A stretch of 5,836 bases of DNA. Source: Methanoregula sp. UBA154. Lineage in GTDB: Archaea > Halobacteriota > Methanomicrobia > Methanomicrobiales > Methanospirillaceae. Made by a program: the position numbers and the translations under genes. Below are positions 1-5,581 of this stretch, in pieces (within the stretch, counting starts at the first letter, position 1; each line of letters opens with the position of its first letter). The notes under the pieces were generated by a model. That model was not told the origin of the DNA and made no database searches. It was given only the letters and a program-made list of their open reading frames with translations. The DNA is taken from assembly GCA_002502245.1 (NCBI GenBank), contig DAPW01000028.1, positions 1 through 5,836 on the forward strand, written 5' to 3'.

Positions 1-123
1 GTTGCCGAACTGGTTGATGCTGTACGATGCGAGAATGGCTGCATCGTTCAGCTTCTTTTCCCCGATACCGATCCTGCTCAACTTGTCACGGATTCTTCGT
101 ATCTTAGTTTCAGAACTTATCAT
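1..123 (-). CDS. Hypothetical protein, N-terminal 41 residues (truncated by window edge)
   Basis: On the minus strand an ATG at 123-121 opens a frame that stays open for 41 codons to the left edge. The peptide begins MISSETKIRRIRDKLSRIGI and continues with a charged, helix-prone stretch (GEKKLNDAAILASYSINQFG). I do not recognise a family. The basic N-terminus with regular Ile/Leu spacing could be a helical or DNA-binding segment, but that is a guess. There is no signal peptide. No good Shine-Dalgarno sequence precedes the ATG. A weak TATA-like element (CTTTATCG, minus strand, about 151-159) lies some 30 bases upstream, which would fit a very short leader. The gene is divergent from the S8 protease across a 324-base spacer. 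The coding call rests on the open frame, the plausible composition and the position only. Confidence 0.5.
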   Translation of the reverse strand, partial: MISSETKIRRIRDKLSRIGIGEKKLNDAAILASYSINQFGN

Positions 124-245
124 AGCAACGATGCTTCATTGGCGGGTGATACGATAAAGCGATGTATGAAGAGGCAGGATTTTTCGATTCGTGAAAACCG
201 GCAGAGCCCGGGATCAGGTCGCATGCAATGCTATGAGAAGAACAC

Positions 246-267
246 TGCGGGGGTCAGGTCCCCCGCA
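246..267. repeat. Perfect 8-bp inverted repeat with 6-base loop
   Basis: TGCGGGGG at 246-253 is followed by the loop TCAGGT (254-259) and then the exact reverse complement CCCCCGCA (260-267). The stem is almost all G:C and should be very stable in RNA or as a DNA cruciform. No T-run follows on either strand, so it is not a standard terminator. It lies about 180 bases upstream of the S8 protease start and about 120 bases from the divergent start. It could be a regulator site, a remnant of a mobile-element end or part of an untranslated RNA; the sequence alone does not decide. Confidence 0.75.
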
Positions 268-370
268 CGGTTCAGGAAGAATGTACAGGTTAACAGAGTA
301 TTCCGGAGCATGGGCTTGGTCACCGATAAAAATCCTATGTCATAGCTGTAATCCGGGAATTCTCTGAACC

Positions 371-402
371 CAAATGTTTATCAGGTAGATAATGATAATA
401 AC
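371..402 (+). promoter_or_regulatory. Possible archaeal promoter of the S8 protease
   Basis: An AT-rich block includes AAATGTTTA (372-380) and GATAATGATAATAA (388-401), standing out from mixed-composition flanks. Either could serve as a TATA element, placing transcription start roughly at 400-425 and leaving a leader of 20-45 bases that contains the GGAGTGG element. Neither matches the archaeal TATA consensus well, so this is tentative. Confidence 0.3.
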
Positions 403-433
403 AGGTTACCGGTTTGAGAGAATACCGCGAGTG

Positions 434-440
434 GGAGTGG
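434..440 (+). promoter_or_regulatory. Ribosome-binding site of the S8 protease
   Basis: GGAGTGG ends 7 bases before the ATG at 448. Its GGAG core matches the archaeal anti-Shine-Dalgarno. The identical heptamer stands 8 bases before the ATG chosen for the metzincin on the other strand. Confidence 0.6.
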
Positions 441-447
441 ATACTAT

Positions 448-2283
448 ATGCGATTACGAATCTGGTTGACCGCGATACCCGTGGTCCTTGTTTTCTGTTT
501 TCTGATCAGTCCGGTGATGGCAAGTCTGGACAGTAACAGTATGAGTGAGAACGGAATCACGCATTCCAAACGTGTCATTGCTGATGGCATCAGCCCGGAT
601 GCCGTGAAACTCTACGAACAAAAGGGCTGTGTGGTGAAACATGTGTTTAAGGATGCCGTTTCTTTTGATTGCCCGGAAGAGGTTATCGCTGGCCTGAACG
701 TAAGGGAGTCAAAAGTTTACCACATCCTGGATCTCAATGCCGACATACAGACAGGCGCAGACCATGTATGGGCACAAGGAATTACCGGTGCTGGTATCAA
801 TGTGGCGATCCTTGACACGGGGATAGACACAAACCATCCGGAGCTGATAAGCAGTTATCTCGGCGGTTACGATTGCGTGAACAATGATGGTATCCCGGAG
901 GATGATCACGGGCACGGTACCCACGTTGCCGGTATCATCACCGCCGATGGAACAACGTTCGGGACCGCGAAAGGCGTTGCTCCCGGCGCCGGTGTGTACA
1001 TGTACAAAGTCTGCGATAGAAGAGGCTCCTGCTATGAGGACGACATGAAATGCGGGATGGAGAGAGCAGTCTTAACCGATGCAAAGGTGATGAGCATCAG
1101 TATCGGCGGTACTAGCTACACGACCGTGAACTGCGACAGCGATTCGCTCGCCATCATGGTCAACCATGTGGTCAGCCATGGATTGACTGCAGTCGTCGCG
1201 GCCGGGAATGATGGCCGTGGTGTCTCTACCCCCGGGTGTGCCTCAGGTGCGATAGCGGTCGGGGCGGTGGACAGCGGGAACAATGTTCCTTACTGGTCGG
1301 GACGGGGGCCGGCGCTCGATATCCTTGCACCGGGTGTCAATATTCTCTCAACAACAAAGGACGGGAAAACGGGGCTGATGTCCGGGACCTCGATGGCAAC
1401 GCCCCATGTAGCAGGAGTGGTTGCCCTGCTCTATGATGCCAATTCCGGCCTGACTACGGATAGTATCCGGGATGCCCTAGACCGCACAGCAGATCCTGCT
1501 GCTGTCTGTTACCAGTGCACATCGTGGCTGGGTACTACCTGCATCAGCACGAACACCGTAACCTGCACGGATTCTATTACCGGGGCTGGCGTTGTCAATG
1601 CCTTCGGTGCTTATTCAGCGGTCACAGAATCACAACAACCTTGTGCCTGCACAGACAACGACGTCTGTAATGGTATCGAGACCTGTGATGCGGCTGGCGA
1701 ATGTCTGCCCGGCACTCCCCTCATCTGCGACAACGGGTTGTACTGTGATGGATCCGAGACCTGTGATCCGGCTGAAGGTTGCCAGGCCGGCACAGCACCA
1801 GTCTGCGGTGACGATAATGTCTGCACCGGTGTCGAGGTATGTGACGAGGCCAATGACCGTTGCACGACTCCTGCGGATTTGGTCTGTAGCGATAACAATG
1901 CCTGTACTGATGACGGTTGTGACGTGATCAGTGGCTGTACCTACACCTGGAAGGTGTGCGGTGCAGCGGATGGCTGCTGTGGGCCGGCGTGTACTTCAAC
2001 TAACGACGCTGACTGCACCGCAACACAATGCTGGAGTGAGAGCTATAAATATCTCTATAACTCTGATGCTCAGGCAATGAAGTTCTGCAAGTGTGCAGCG
2101 AATAGGTATGGCTTTTTAGATTATACGCCGAGTTCGATCAAAAAGGCGACTGCCTACCGGTATGCTGATACCGGCGAAAATTCGATCTGGACCGTTATCA
2201 AATCCTCCGCCCGGTATCCCATCCAGGAAGTAACATGTCCTGACGGCAAGTCTTACCCCACAATAGCAAATTATTTCCGGTAG
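448..2283 (+). CDS. Secreted subtilisin-like serine protease (peptidase S8) with cysteine-rich repeat tail
   Basis: Extracellular endopeptidase of 611 residues. Residues 1-25 form a signal peptide (basic MRLR, hydrophobic core, likely cleavage after PVMA). Residues about 40-100 are a short I9-like inhibitory prodomain. The S8 catalytic domain spans about 112-392. The triad is visible: Asp123 in AILDTGID, His156 in HGHGTHVAG, Ser315 in GTSMATPH, with oxyanion Asn254 in AAGND. A four-cysteine insert (C354, C357, C365, C373) precedes the closing GAGVVNAFGAYSA helix. The tail from 399 has 26 cysteines: three 26-27-residue repeats (401-479), a CTDDGCD-type repeat (480-500), a module with C504, CCG at 510-512 and NDADC ending at 523, then a distinct domain (525-611) with CWS, FCKCA and VTCPDG. 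There is no C-terminal membrane anchor, so release from the cell is likely, with folding dependent on disulfides. The start is supported by GGAGTGG 7 bases upstream and by the signal peptide. The S8 assignment is very secure; the substrate is unknown. Confidence 0.96.
   Translation: MRLRIWLTAIPVVLVFCFLISPVMASLDSNSMSENGITHSKRVIADGISPDAVKLYEQKGCVVKHVFKDAVSFDCPEEVIAGLNVRESKVYHILDLNADIQTGADHVWAQGITGAGINVAILDTGIDTNHPELISSYLGGYDCVNNDGIPEDDHGHGTHVAGIITADGTTFGTAKGVAPGAGVYMYKVCDRRGSCYEDDMKCGMERAVLTDAKVMSISIGGTSYTTVNCDSDSLAIMVNHVVSHGLTAVVAAGNDGRGVSTPGCASGAIAVGAVDSGNNVPYWSGRGPALDILAPGVNILSTTKDGKTGLMSGTSMATPHVAGVVALLYDANSGLTTDSIRDALDRTADPAAVCYQCTSWLGTTCISTNTVTCTDSITGAGVVNAFGAYSAVTESQQPCACTDNDVCNGIETCDAAGECLPGTPLICDNGLYCDGSETCDPAEGCQAGTAPVCGDDNVCTGVEVCDEANDRCTTPADLVCSDNNACTDDGCDVISGCTYTWKVCGAADGCCGPACTSTNDADCTATQCWSESYKYLYNSDAQAMKFCKCAANRYGFLDYTPSSIKKATAYRYADTGENSIWTVIKSSARYPIQEVTCPDGKSYPTIANYFR
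1648..1947 (+). repeat. Tandem 78-base coding repeats in the protease tail
   Basis: Four consecutive units begin at 1648, 1726, 1804 and 1885, corresponding to Cys401, Cys427, Cys453 and Cys480. The unit pattern is C-x5-C-x-G-x-E-x-C-D-x4/5-C-x7, giving periods of 26, 26 and 27 residues. The fourth unit is altered to C-x5-C-x4-C-D-x4-C and resembles the CTDC-type repeat of slime-mould and bacterial surface proteins. At the DNA level, bases 1678-1696 and 1756-1774 match at 18 of 19 positions exactly 78 bases apart, which points to fairly recent duplication. Confidence 0.85.
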
Positions 2284-2299
2284 ACCGGGGAAAAATCTC

Positions 2300-2307
2300 T
2301 TTTTTTT
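2300..2307 (+). terminator. U-tract terminator of the S8 protease
   Basis: Eight consecutive T residues begin 17 bases after the TAG stop. Archaeal intrinsic termination relies on such U-tracts and needs no hairpin. A second T7 tract at 2454-2460 could act as a backup. Confidence 0.55.
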
Positions 2308-2696
2308 GTTCAGGAAACTGAGGTAATCGATCTCTTCAGAATATGATGGAGGCACACGAGGCAGTCCTTCAATCCGAATCACCTCAACCATGGGCCGGAT
2401 ATAGTTACCGGTTCCACCAGCGGTCAGCAAATCCACGTCCTGCCGGAGAGATCTTTTTTTCAGCTGCTGCATGCGGTGCAGGATGCCGGACGTGGCTTGC
2501 CCGCCAGAAGATCCTCCCGGTACGCCCACGTCGACGGAACGCTCCTACCTGTCCAGGGCAAACGGTCCCGGTAACCGGATCCGATTCGCCCCGGAACGTC
2601 CGCGGACTTCCGGTATCTGACAATGCAGGATACGGAAAAAAACCGGCACACCAGAGAATGCTCACGGGCAGATACTCATTCAGGATCCGCTCGTCG

Positions 2697-2703
2697 AAAA
2701 AAA
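2697..2703 (-). terminator. U-tract terminator of the metzincin protease
   Basis: Seven A residues on the plus strand give a T7 tract on the minus strand, starting 8 bases after the TAA stop at 2714-2712. A second T7 tract on the same strand lies at 2642-2636. Confidence 0.5.
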
Positions 2704-2711
2704 GGAAGAGA

Positions 2712-3455
2712 TTATACACCATATAATTTTTGCAGGCCCGTTATATCAGGGATCGCCAGGTCTCGTTTTGCAGTGTCGCCATACCCTGAGTAGCCAAACA
2801 TGGTAACGGCACTGCAGGACGTAGTATACAGGTCATCGAGGCCAAGGGTATGCCCGATCTCATGGGTGGCGATATTCTGTACATCCATCACGGTTGTGGC
2901 TCCCGATGTGCCCCAGGTAAAGTCAGTATCGAATAGGATATCGCTTTCGACAGCGGTCCGGGTAAGCCGGCTGTACCAGGTTGTGGTAACTGCGATGACA
3001 CCGTCCGTTACGTAATCTCCATAGTATACAGAATTTTTATAATCCCGGGCCGTGCCCGCGGAATATTCTCCTGGTACGGGATCATAGAACAATTGGCGGG
3101 AGGTTTTGCTATCCCATTCATCGCATGCTTCAGCTACAGGATTATCCAGGGAGGGTGGATACGCTCCATCATTCGGGGCGATGGTATAAGTAACCGGGAC
3201 GGTCCATTTCCACCCGGTTAATTTATAACAGGTATCGGTCTTGGCCGGCTTCACCCTGTCTACCGATTTGGCATAATGGATATGCGTAACTTTCACAAGC
3301 CCGACATCTTTTCCCGTCCCGTATTCGACAAGGACGGTGGGTCTGTTGCCATTCTCAGCATTGTCGATGGCTGCAACAGAAACTGCTGCAACCGGGACAA
3401 CACAGAGCATCAGCACGATGAATAACCCGCACAGAATTTTTTTCATGTTTCTCAT
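2712..3455 (-). CDS. Secreted matrixin-like zinc metalloprotease (metzincin)
   Basis: Extracellular zinc endopeptidase of 247 residues from the ATG at 3455. It has an N-terminal signal peptide (MRNMKK, then a long hydrophobic core, cleavage near VPVAA at residues 20-24). The middle carries WKWTVPVTYTI and a segment with EACDEWDSKTSRQLFYD, typical of the N-terminal half of matrixin-like catalytic domains. The zinc site THEIGHTLGLDD holds His198, Glu199 and His202. The third metzincin ligand position is Asp208 rather than the usual His. A Met-turn follows in SAVTMFGYSG (Met219), and the end DLAIPDITGLQKLYG is the usual closing helix. There is no anchor or tail, so it is about the size of a bare catalytic domain plus short prosegment. 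An in-frame GTG at 3467 would add four residues but sits inside the ribosome-binding site, so ATG 3455 is preferred (ATG 3446 is also possible). It converges on the S8 protease. Family membership is secure; the substrate is unknown. Confidence 0.93.
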   Translation of the reverse strand: MRNMKKILCGLFIVLMLCVVPVAAVSVAAIDNAENGNRPTVLVEYGTGKDVGLVKVTHIHYAKSVDRVKPAKTDTCYKLTGWKWTVPVTYTIAPNDGAYPPSLDNPVAEACDEWDSKTSRQLFYDPVPGEYSAGTARDYKNSVYYGDYVTDGVIAVTTTWYSRLTRTAVESDILFDTDFTWGTSGATTVMDVQNIATHEIGHTLGLDDLYTTSCSAVTMFGYSGYGDTAKRDLAIPDITGLQKLYGV

Positions 3456-3463
3456 AAGGACTT

Positions 3464-3470
3464 CCACTCC
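3464..3470 (-). promoter_or_regulatory. Ribosome-binding site deciding the metzincin start
   Basis: GGAGTGG on the minus strand ends 8 bases before the ATG at 3455-3453. The alternative GTG start at 3467-3465 overlaps it and would have no upstream site, so the ATG is favoured. Confidence 0.6.
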
Positions 3471-3499
3471 AATCGGTTATAGGTGATAGACATATCTGA

Positions 3500-3513
3500 C
3501 GATATAAAATTAT
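3500..3513 (-). promoter_or_regulatory. TATA-type promoter of the metzincin gene
   Basis: The minus strand reads TAATTTTATAT (3512-3502), a good archaeal TATA element in an AT-rich patch. With a standard spacing of about 25-27 bases, transcription would start near 3480 and give a leader of about 25 bases containing the GGAGTGG site. Confidence 0.55.
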
Positions 3514-3660
3514 GCCATGCAAAAGGAGCATCAGGAGGCTTACATGTGGCAGCCCTCCAGCCTTTACCGTTGCGACACAAAATGATGGATCGGAACAGTG
3601 CCGGATCGCTCTCCTCTTCATCCCCTTCATGCAAGAGCCCCTCCATGGCAGGACCCGCCT

Positions 3661-3669
3661 GATTTATCA
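3661..3669 (+). promoter_or_regulatory. Possible TATA element of the lipoprotein gene
   Basis: GATTTATCA lies about 28 bases before the ATG at 3693, and no Shine-Dalgarno sequence stands between them. The spacing fits a leaderless or nearly leaderless transcript, which is common in archaea. The match to consensus is only fair. Confidence 0.35.
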
Positions 3670-3692
3670 CCTTTTCCGCTCCATAGCCGGGC

Positions 3693-4139
3693 ATGAAAAC
3701 CGCAGGGCTCTTCCTCCTTCTCATCCTCGCCGTGCTTGCCGGCGGGTGCACGGCAGCCGCCCCGGCAGTCCCTCCTGCGCCGGAGACCGCCCCGGCAATC
3801 CCCGACCTCACCGGCACCTGGACCGGCCCGATGGTGGGATATGACCAGGGGAGCGGGTTCTCTGACTATCCCGATCTCGCGGTCTCGATGATAGTCTCCG
3901 AACAGCACGGGCGCATCTTTGCCGGAACGTTTGTCTTCACCGCAAACGGCTCGGAAACCGTCTCCGGCTTTGCCGGCGCGATCGGGCGGGACGGCCGGAC
4001 GTTCTCCATCGCCGAGGAGCTTGGCGGGTATTGTACCGGGGAGGTCCTGGGAGCGGACGAGATCGAGATGATCTACGGGGAGGACGGCTCACCATACAGC
4101 ATCGCGATCGATTCGTTCCGGCGGGTTACGGGCCCGTAA
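3693..4139 (+). CDS. Putative secreted lipoprotein of unknown function
   Basis: A 148-residue exported protein. Residues 1-18 are a signal sequence (MK, then a Leu-rich core) ending in LAGGC with Cys19 as the expected lipid-modified residue, so the mature protein is probably anchored to the outer face of the membrane. Residues 20-37 are an Ala/Pro-rich linker. Residues 38-145 (starting DLTGTWTGPMVGY) alternate hydrophobic and polar residues with many Gly turns and repeated F/I-x-G motifs (RIFAGTFVF, SGFAGAIGRDGRTFSI), suggesting a small beta-barrel or beta-sandwich. One further Cys (114) and one NGS glycosylation sequon (85-87) are present. I recall similar small lipoproteins in Methanoregula-type genomes, but no function. 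No Shine-Dalgarno is visible. GC content and third-position GC are much higher than in the protease genes to the left. Confidence 0.85.
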   Translation: MKTAGLFLLLILAVLAGGCTAAAPAVPPAPETAPAIPDLTGTWTGPMVGYDQGSGFSDYPDLAVSMIVSEQHGRIFAGTFVFTANGSETVSGFAGAIGRDGRTFSIAEELGGYCTGEVLGADEIEMIYGEDGSPYSIAIDSFRRVTGP

Positions 4140-4145
4140 GCACAC

Positions 4146-4151
4146 TTTTTT
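4146..4151 (+). terminator. Possible U-tract terminator of the lipoprotein gene
   Basis: Six T residues begin 7 bases after the TAA stop in otherwise GC-rich sequence, fitting a short archaeal U-tract terminator. Confidence 0.4.
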
Positions 4152-4264
4152 CCTGAAGGGCCGGTGCGGAGCGGGCGTTCAGCAACCGGGCGGGCCTGTC
4201 CTCCGCCGGCTATCCCCCGGATGGCTTCCGCAACCGCAATCCCTGCACTAAGGTATACCGCCCC

Positions 4265-4984
4265 TCAGCTCCCGTCCAGGTACTTCTCGCGGTGATTCAG
4301 AAAATCCCGGTAGATCCGGTAATAATCGGTATCCTCGTACGCGATCCGCCGGATCGGGGCGGTATCGAACGTGAAGATCTCCGCTTCCTTAAGCGCGAGG
4401 AGGATGGGGGAATGGGTGGCGATGATGAACTGTACGTCCCCCCGGCGGGCGAACTGCCGGAGGAGGCGGAGCAGCTCGAGCTGCCGGGCGGGCGAGAGGG
4501 CGTTCTCGGGCTCGTCCAGCAGGTACAGCCCTTTGCGGGCAAAGCGGTGCGCAAAAAATGCCAGGTGGGACTGGCCGTGGGACTGCACGATCAGGGACGA
4601 CCCGCCGAAATACCCGAGGCAGCCGGCGTCCGCCCTGCCCCACTGGTCAAGCGCCTCGGCGAAATGGCGGAAGTGCTCCGCGGCAAAGAAGGAGCCCGCA
4701 ACCCGCCCGGTCGTCCATTCAAGACGGAGGGAGCGGTGGAGCTGGTCCTCGTGCAGGTTGTGTGCATCCCGCCTGCCCTCGTGCTCTTCCCAGATATGGA
4801 TGCCCGCGGCCCGGGCGATCGCCCGGAGCAGGGTGGACTTGCCGGTCCCGTTCTCCCCAATAAAAAAGGTCACGGGCTCGTGGAATATGAGCGTGCGGGT
4901 CTTTTTGAACACCTCCAGGTTGAACGGGTACGAGGTGGCAGTCGGGAAGGTGTCGTGGAGGAAGGTGAGCGAGCGGATATGCAT
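4265..4984 (-). CDS. Stand-alone ABC-type ATPase, COG3910-like
   Basis: A 239-residue cytoplasmic ATPase. After the SYPF segment (residues 18-21) and PVTFFIGENGTGKST, Walker A lies at residues 43-51 with Lys49. A degenerate ABC signature is seen in QSHGQSHLAF (134-143). Walker B is GLYLLDEPENALSP (Asp157, catalytic Glu158), and the switch histidine is His191 in FIIATHSPILL. The ending AYEDTDYYRIYRDFLNHREK is characteristic of the predicted ATPases of COG3910, and the length is normal for that group. There are no membrane or substrate-binding domains, so it is not a transporter subunit by itself. Such RecF/SMC-like ATPases often act on nucleic acids or as partners of another protein, but the role of this group is not known to me. 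The start ATG is preceded by a weak AAAGGATCA about 10 bases upstream. It is convergent with the lipoprotein gene and divergent from the membrane protein, so no operon partner is visible. Confidence 0.9.
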   Translation of the reverse strand: MHIRSLTFLHDTFPTATSYPFNLEVFKKTRTLIFHEPVTFFIGENGTGKSTLLRAIARAAGIHIWEEHEGRRDAHNLHEDQLHRSLRLEWTTGRVAGSFFAAEHFRHFAEALDQWGRADAGCLGYFGGSSLIVQSHGQSHLAFFAHRFARKGLYLLDEPENALSPARQLELLRLLRQFARRGDVQFIIATHSPILLALKEAEIFTFDTAPIRRIAYEDTDYYRIYRDFLNHREKYLDGS

Positions 4985-5160
4985 GCCTGTCTGATCCTTT
5001 CCCGGTACGGGTTATAGAGCTTTTTCCGCTGCTGCCATTTGCGCCGGTAGCCAGGGTTTCTTCTCACCACGGGTACCGGCCGGTCGCCGGTCTGCATGAC
5101 TCGTCCTACATTCCCGCCCCGTCCCAAACATTCATCACCCCTTTTCTCCCAACGAAGCGT
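4985..5160. other. Divergent spacer between the ATPase and membrane-protein genes
   Basis: This is 176 bases without a convincing gene. On the minus strand CTCTATAAC (about 5020-5012) could be the TATA element of the ATPase gene and would give a very short leader. On the plus strand the AT-richer AAACATTCAT (5127-5136) lies about 25 bases before the ATG at 5161, and could play the same role for the membrane protein. Both are weak calls. Confidence 0.35.
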
Positions 5161-5544
5161 ATGCACCCGGCGCTCAAAGACACCCTGGGTCCCGGCACCT
5201 TCTTCTGGCTGGTCGGGTACCTCGCGGGAATGGTATTATTCTTCACGCCTTTTTCAGGAAGCATGGGCTGGATCATCATGGTCATCTTCACCCCGTTTAC
5301 GATTGCAGTCACCTGGTGGTGGTTCCGGCCCCGTGCGCACCTTTCCCTGCAGTACTACGCCGGTGTGGGAATTGCCTGGATGCTGATCGCGGTCGTGCTT
5401 GATTACCTGTTCATCGTGCTCCTCTTTGGAACAACAACGTATTACGCCCTGCACATCTTCGTGTACTATGCCCTGATGTTCCTGATCCCGGCCGGGGTTG
5501 GCCTGTACCTGAACCGGGCGGGGAATGTGGCACAGTCCGGATGA
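5161..5544 (+). CDS. Four-helix integral membrane protein of unknown function
   Basis: A 127-residue protein with four hydrophobic segments at about 14-31, 36-55, 66-89 and 95-117, leaving almost no soluble domain. Aromatic residues are abundant at segment ends (TWWWF at 51-55, QYY at 64-66, TYY at 93-95, VYY at 101-103). Asp81 sits inside the third segment (VVLDYLFIVLLF), which is unusual and may matter for function. Charged residues lie in short loops: Lys6 and Asp7 before segment 1, Arg56 and Arg58 after segment 2, and Arg119 in the short C-terminal tail. I recognise no named family; similar small membrane proteins occur in methanogens. No clear Shine-Dalgarno precedes the ATG, so translation may be leaderless. 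Its stop lies only 37 bases from the stop of the convergent oxidoreductase gene. Confidence 0.82.
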   Translation: MHPALKDTLGPGTFFWLVGYLAGMVLFFTPFSGSMGWIIMVIFTPFTIAVTWWWFRPRAHLSLQYYAGVGIAWMLIAVVLDYLFIVLLFGTTTYYALHIFVYYALMFLIPAGVGLYLNRAGNVAQSG

Positions 5545-5581
5545 AAACGATCCCCCGGTTCCAGGAGGGTGCCGGGCTTCC

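Larger units (their letters stand above)
124..447. other. Divergent intergenic spacer without a convincing gene
   Basis: This spacer lies between a minus-strand gene starting at 123 and the S8 protease starting at 448. A 68-codon plus-strand frame starting at a TTG (139-345) is Arg/Ser-rich, has no supporting ribosome-binding site and looks non-coding. The visible structure is a perfect GC-rich hairpin at 246-267 and AT-rich sequence at 370-402 that may be the protease promoter. Confidence 0.6.
2284..2711. other. Convergent intergenic region with T-tracts on both strands
   Basis: This is the 428 bases between the stop of the S8 protease and the stop of the metzincin. Plus-strand T-tracts lie at 2300-2307 and 2454-2460; minus-strand T-tracts (A-runs on plus) lie at 2697-2703 and 2636-2642. 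Each gene therefore has a proximal and a distal candidate terminator. A 127-codon plus-strand frame (2343-2726) is Arg/Pro/Ser-rich and not convincing. The minus strand carries better coding-like sequence broken across three frames, described separately. Confidence 0.7.
2290..2722 (-). pseudogene. Possible decayed gene of unknown function, split across three frames
   Basis: Reading the minus strand from an ATG at 2722-2720, which overlaps the metzincin stop, gives MVYNLFLFFDERILNEYLPV, a stretch with good GC-ending codon use. After the T7 tract at 2642-2636 the coding character moves to another frame (RYRKSADVPGRIGSGYRDRL, then a segment with STWAYREDLLAGKPRP). Near 2490 it moves again to a third frame (HRMQQLKKRSLRQDVDLLTA, then VEVIRIEGLPRVPPSYSEEI), continuing to about 2290. 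Joined, this gives roughly 140 residues with plausible composition and codon use, but I recognise no family. Alternatives are chance open frames or homopolymer sequencing errors. The first T-tract after the metzincin stop lies inside the first segment, which argues against an intact gene here. Confidence 0.3.

Noticed and set aside
130..171. Short inverted repeat CTTCAT / ATGAAG upstream of the leftmost gene
   Set aside because: Only six base pairs with a loop of about 26 bases; expected by chance.
139..345. 68-codon plus-strand frame in the left spacer
   Set aside because: It begins at TTG, has no ribosome-binding site, runs through the perfect hairpin and has an implausible Arg/Ser-rich composition.
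1592..1927. Frames on both strands within the cysteine-rich repeat region
   Set aside because: The 78-base periodicity is a multiple of three and keeps other frames open; the S8 frame with regular cysteines is clearly the real one.
2343..2726. 127-codon plus-strand frame between the two protease genes
   Set aside because: It is Arg/Pro/Ser-rich with no domain signal, runs antisense into the end of the metzincin and crosses several homopolymer tracts; minus-strand segments have better codon use.
3512..3844. 110-codon plus-strand frame overlapping the lipoprotein start
   Set aside because: It overlaps the convincing signal peptide and lipobox in another frame and shows no motif of its own.
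4292..5017. Long plus-strand frame (241 codons) opposite the ATPase gene, and other long frames in the same stretch
   Set aside because: It is the antisense shadow of a gene with complete Walker A, Walker B and switch-His motifs. Very high GC removes stop codons from all frames, and its composition is Arg/Gly/Pro-rich with no motif.
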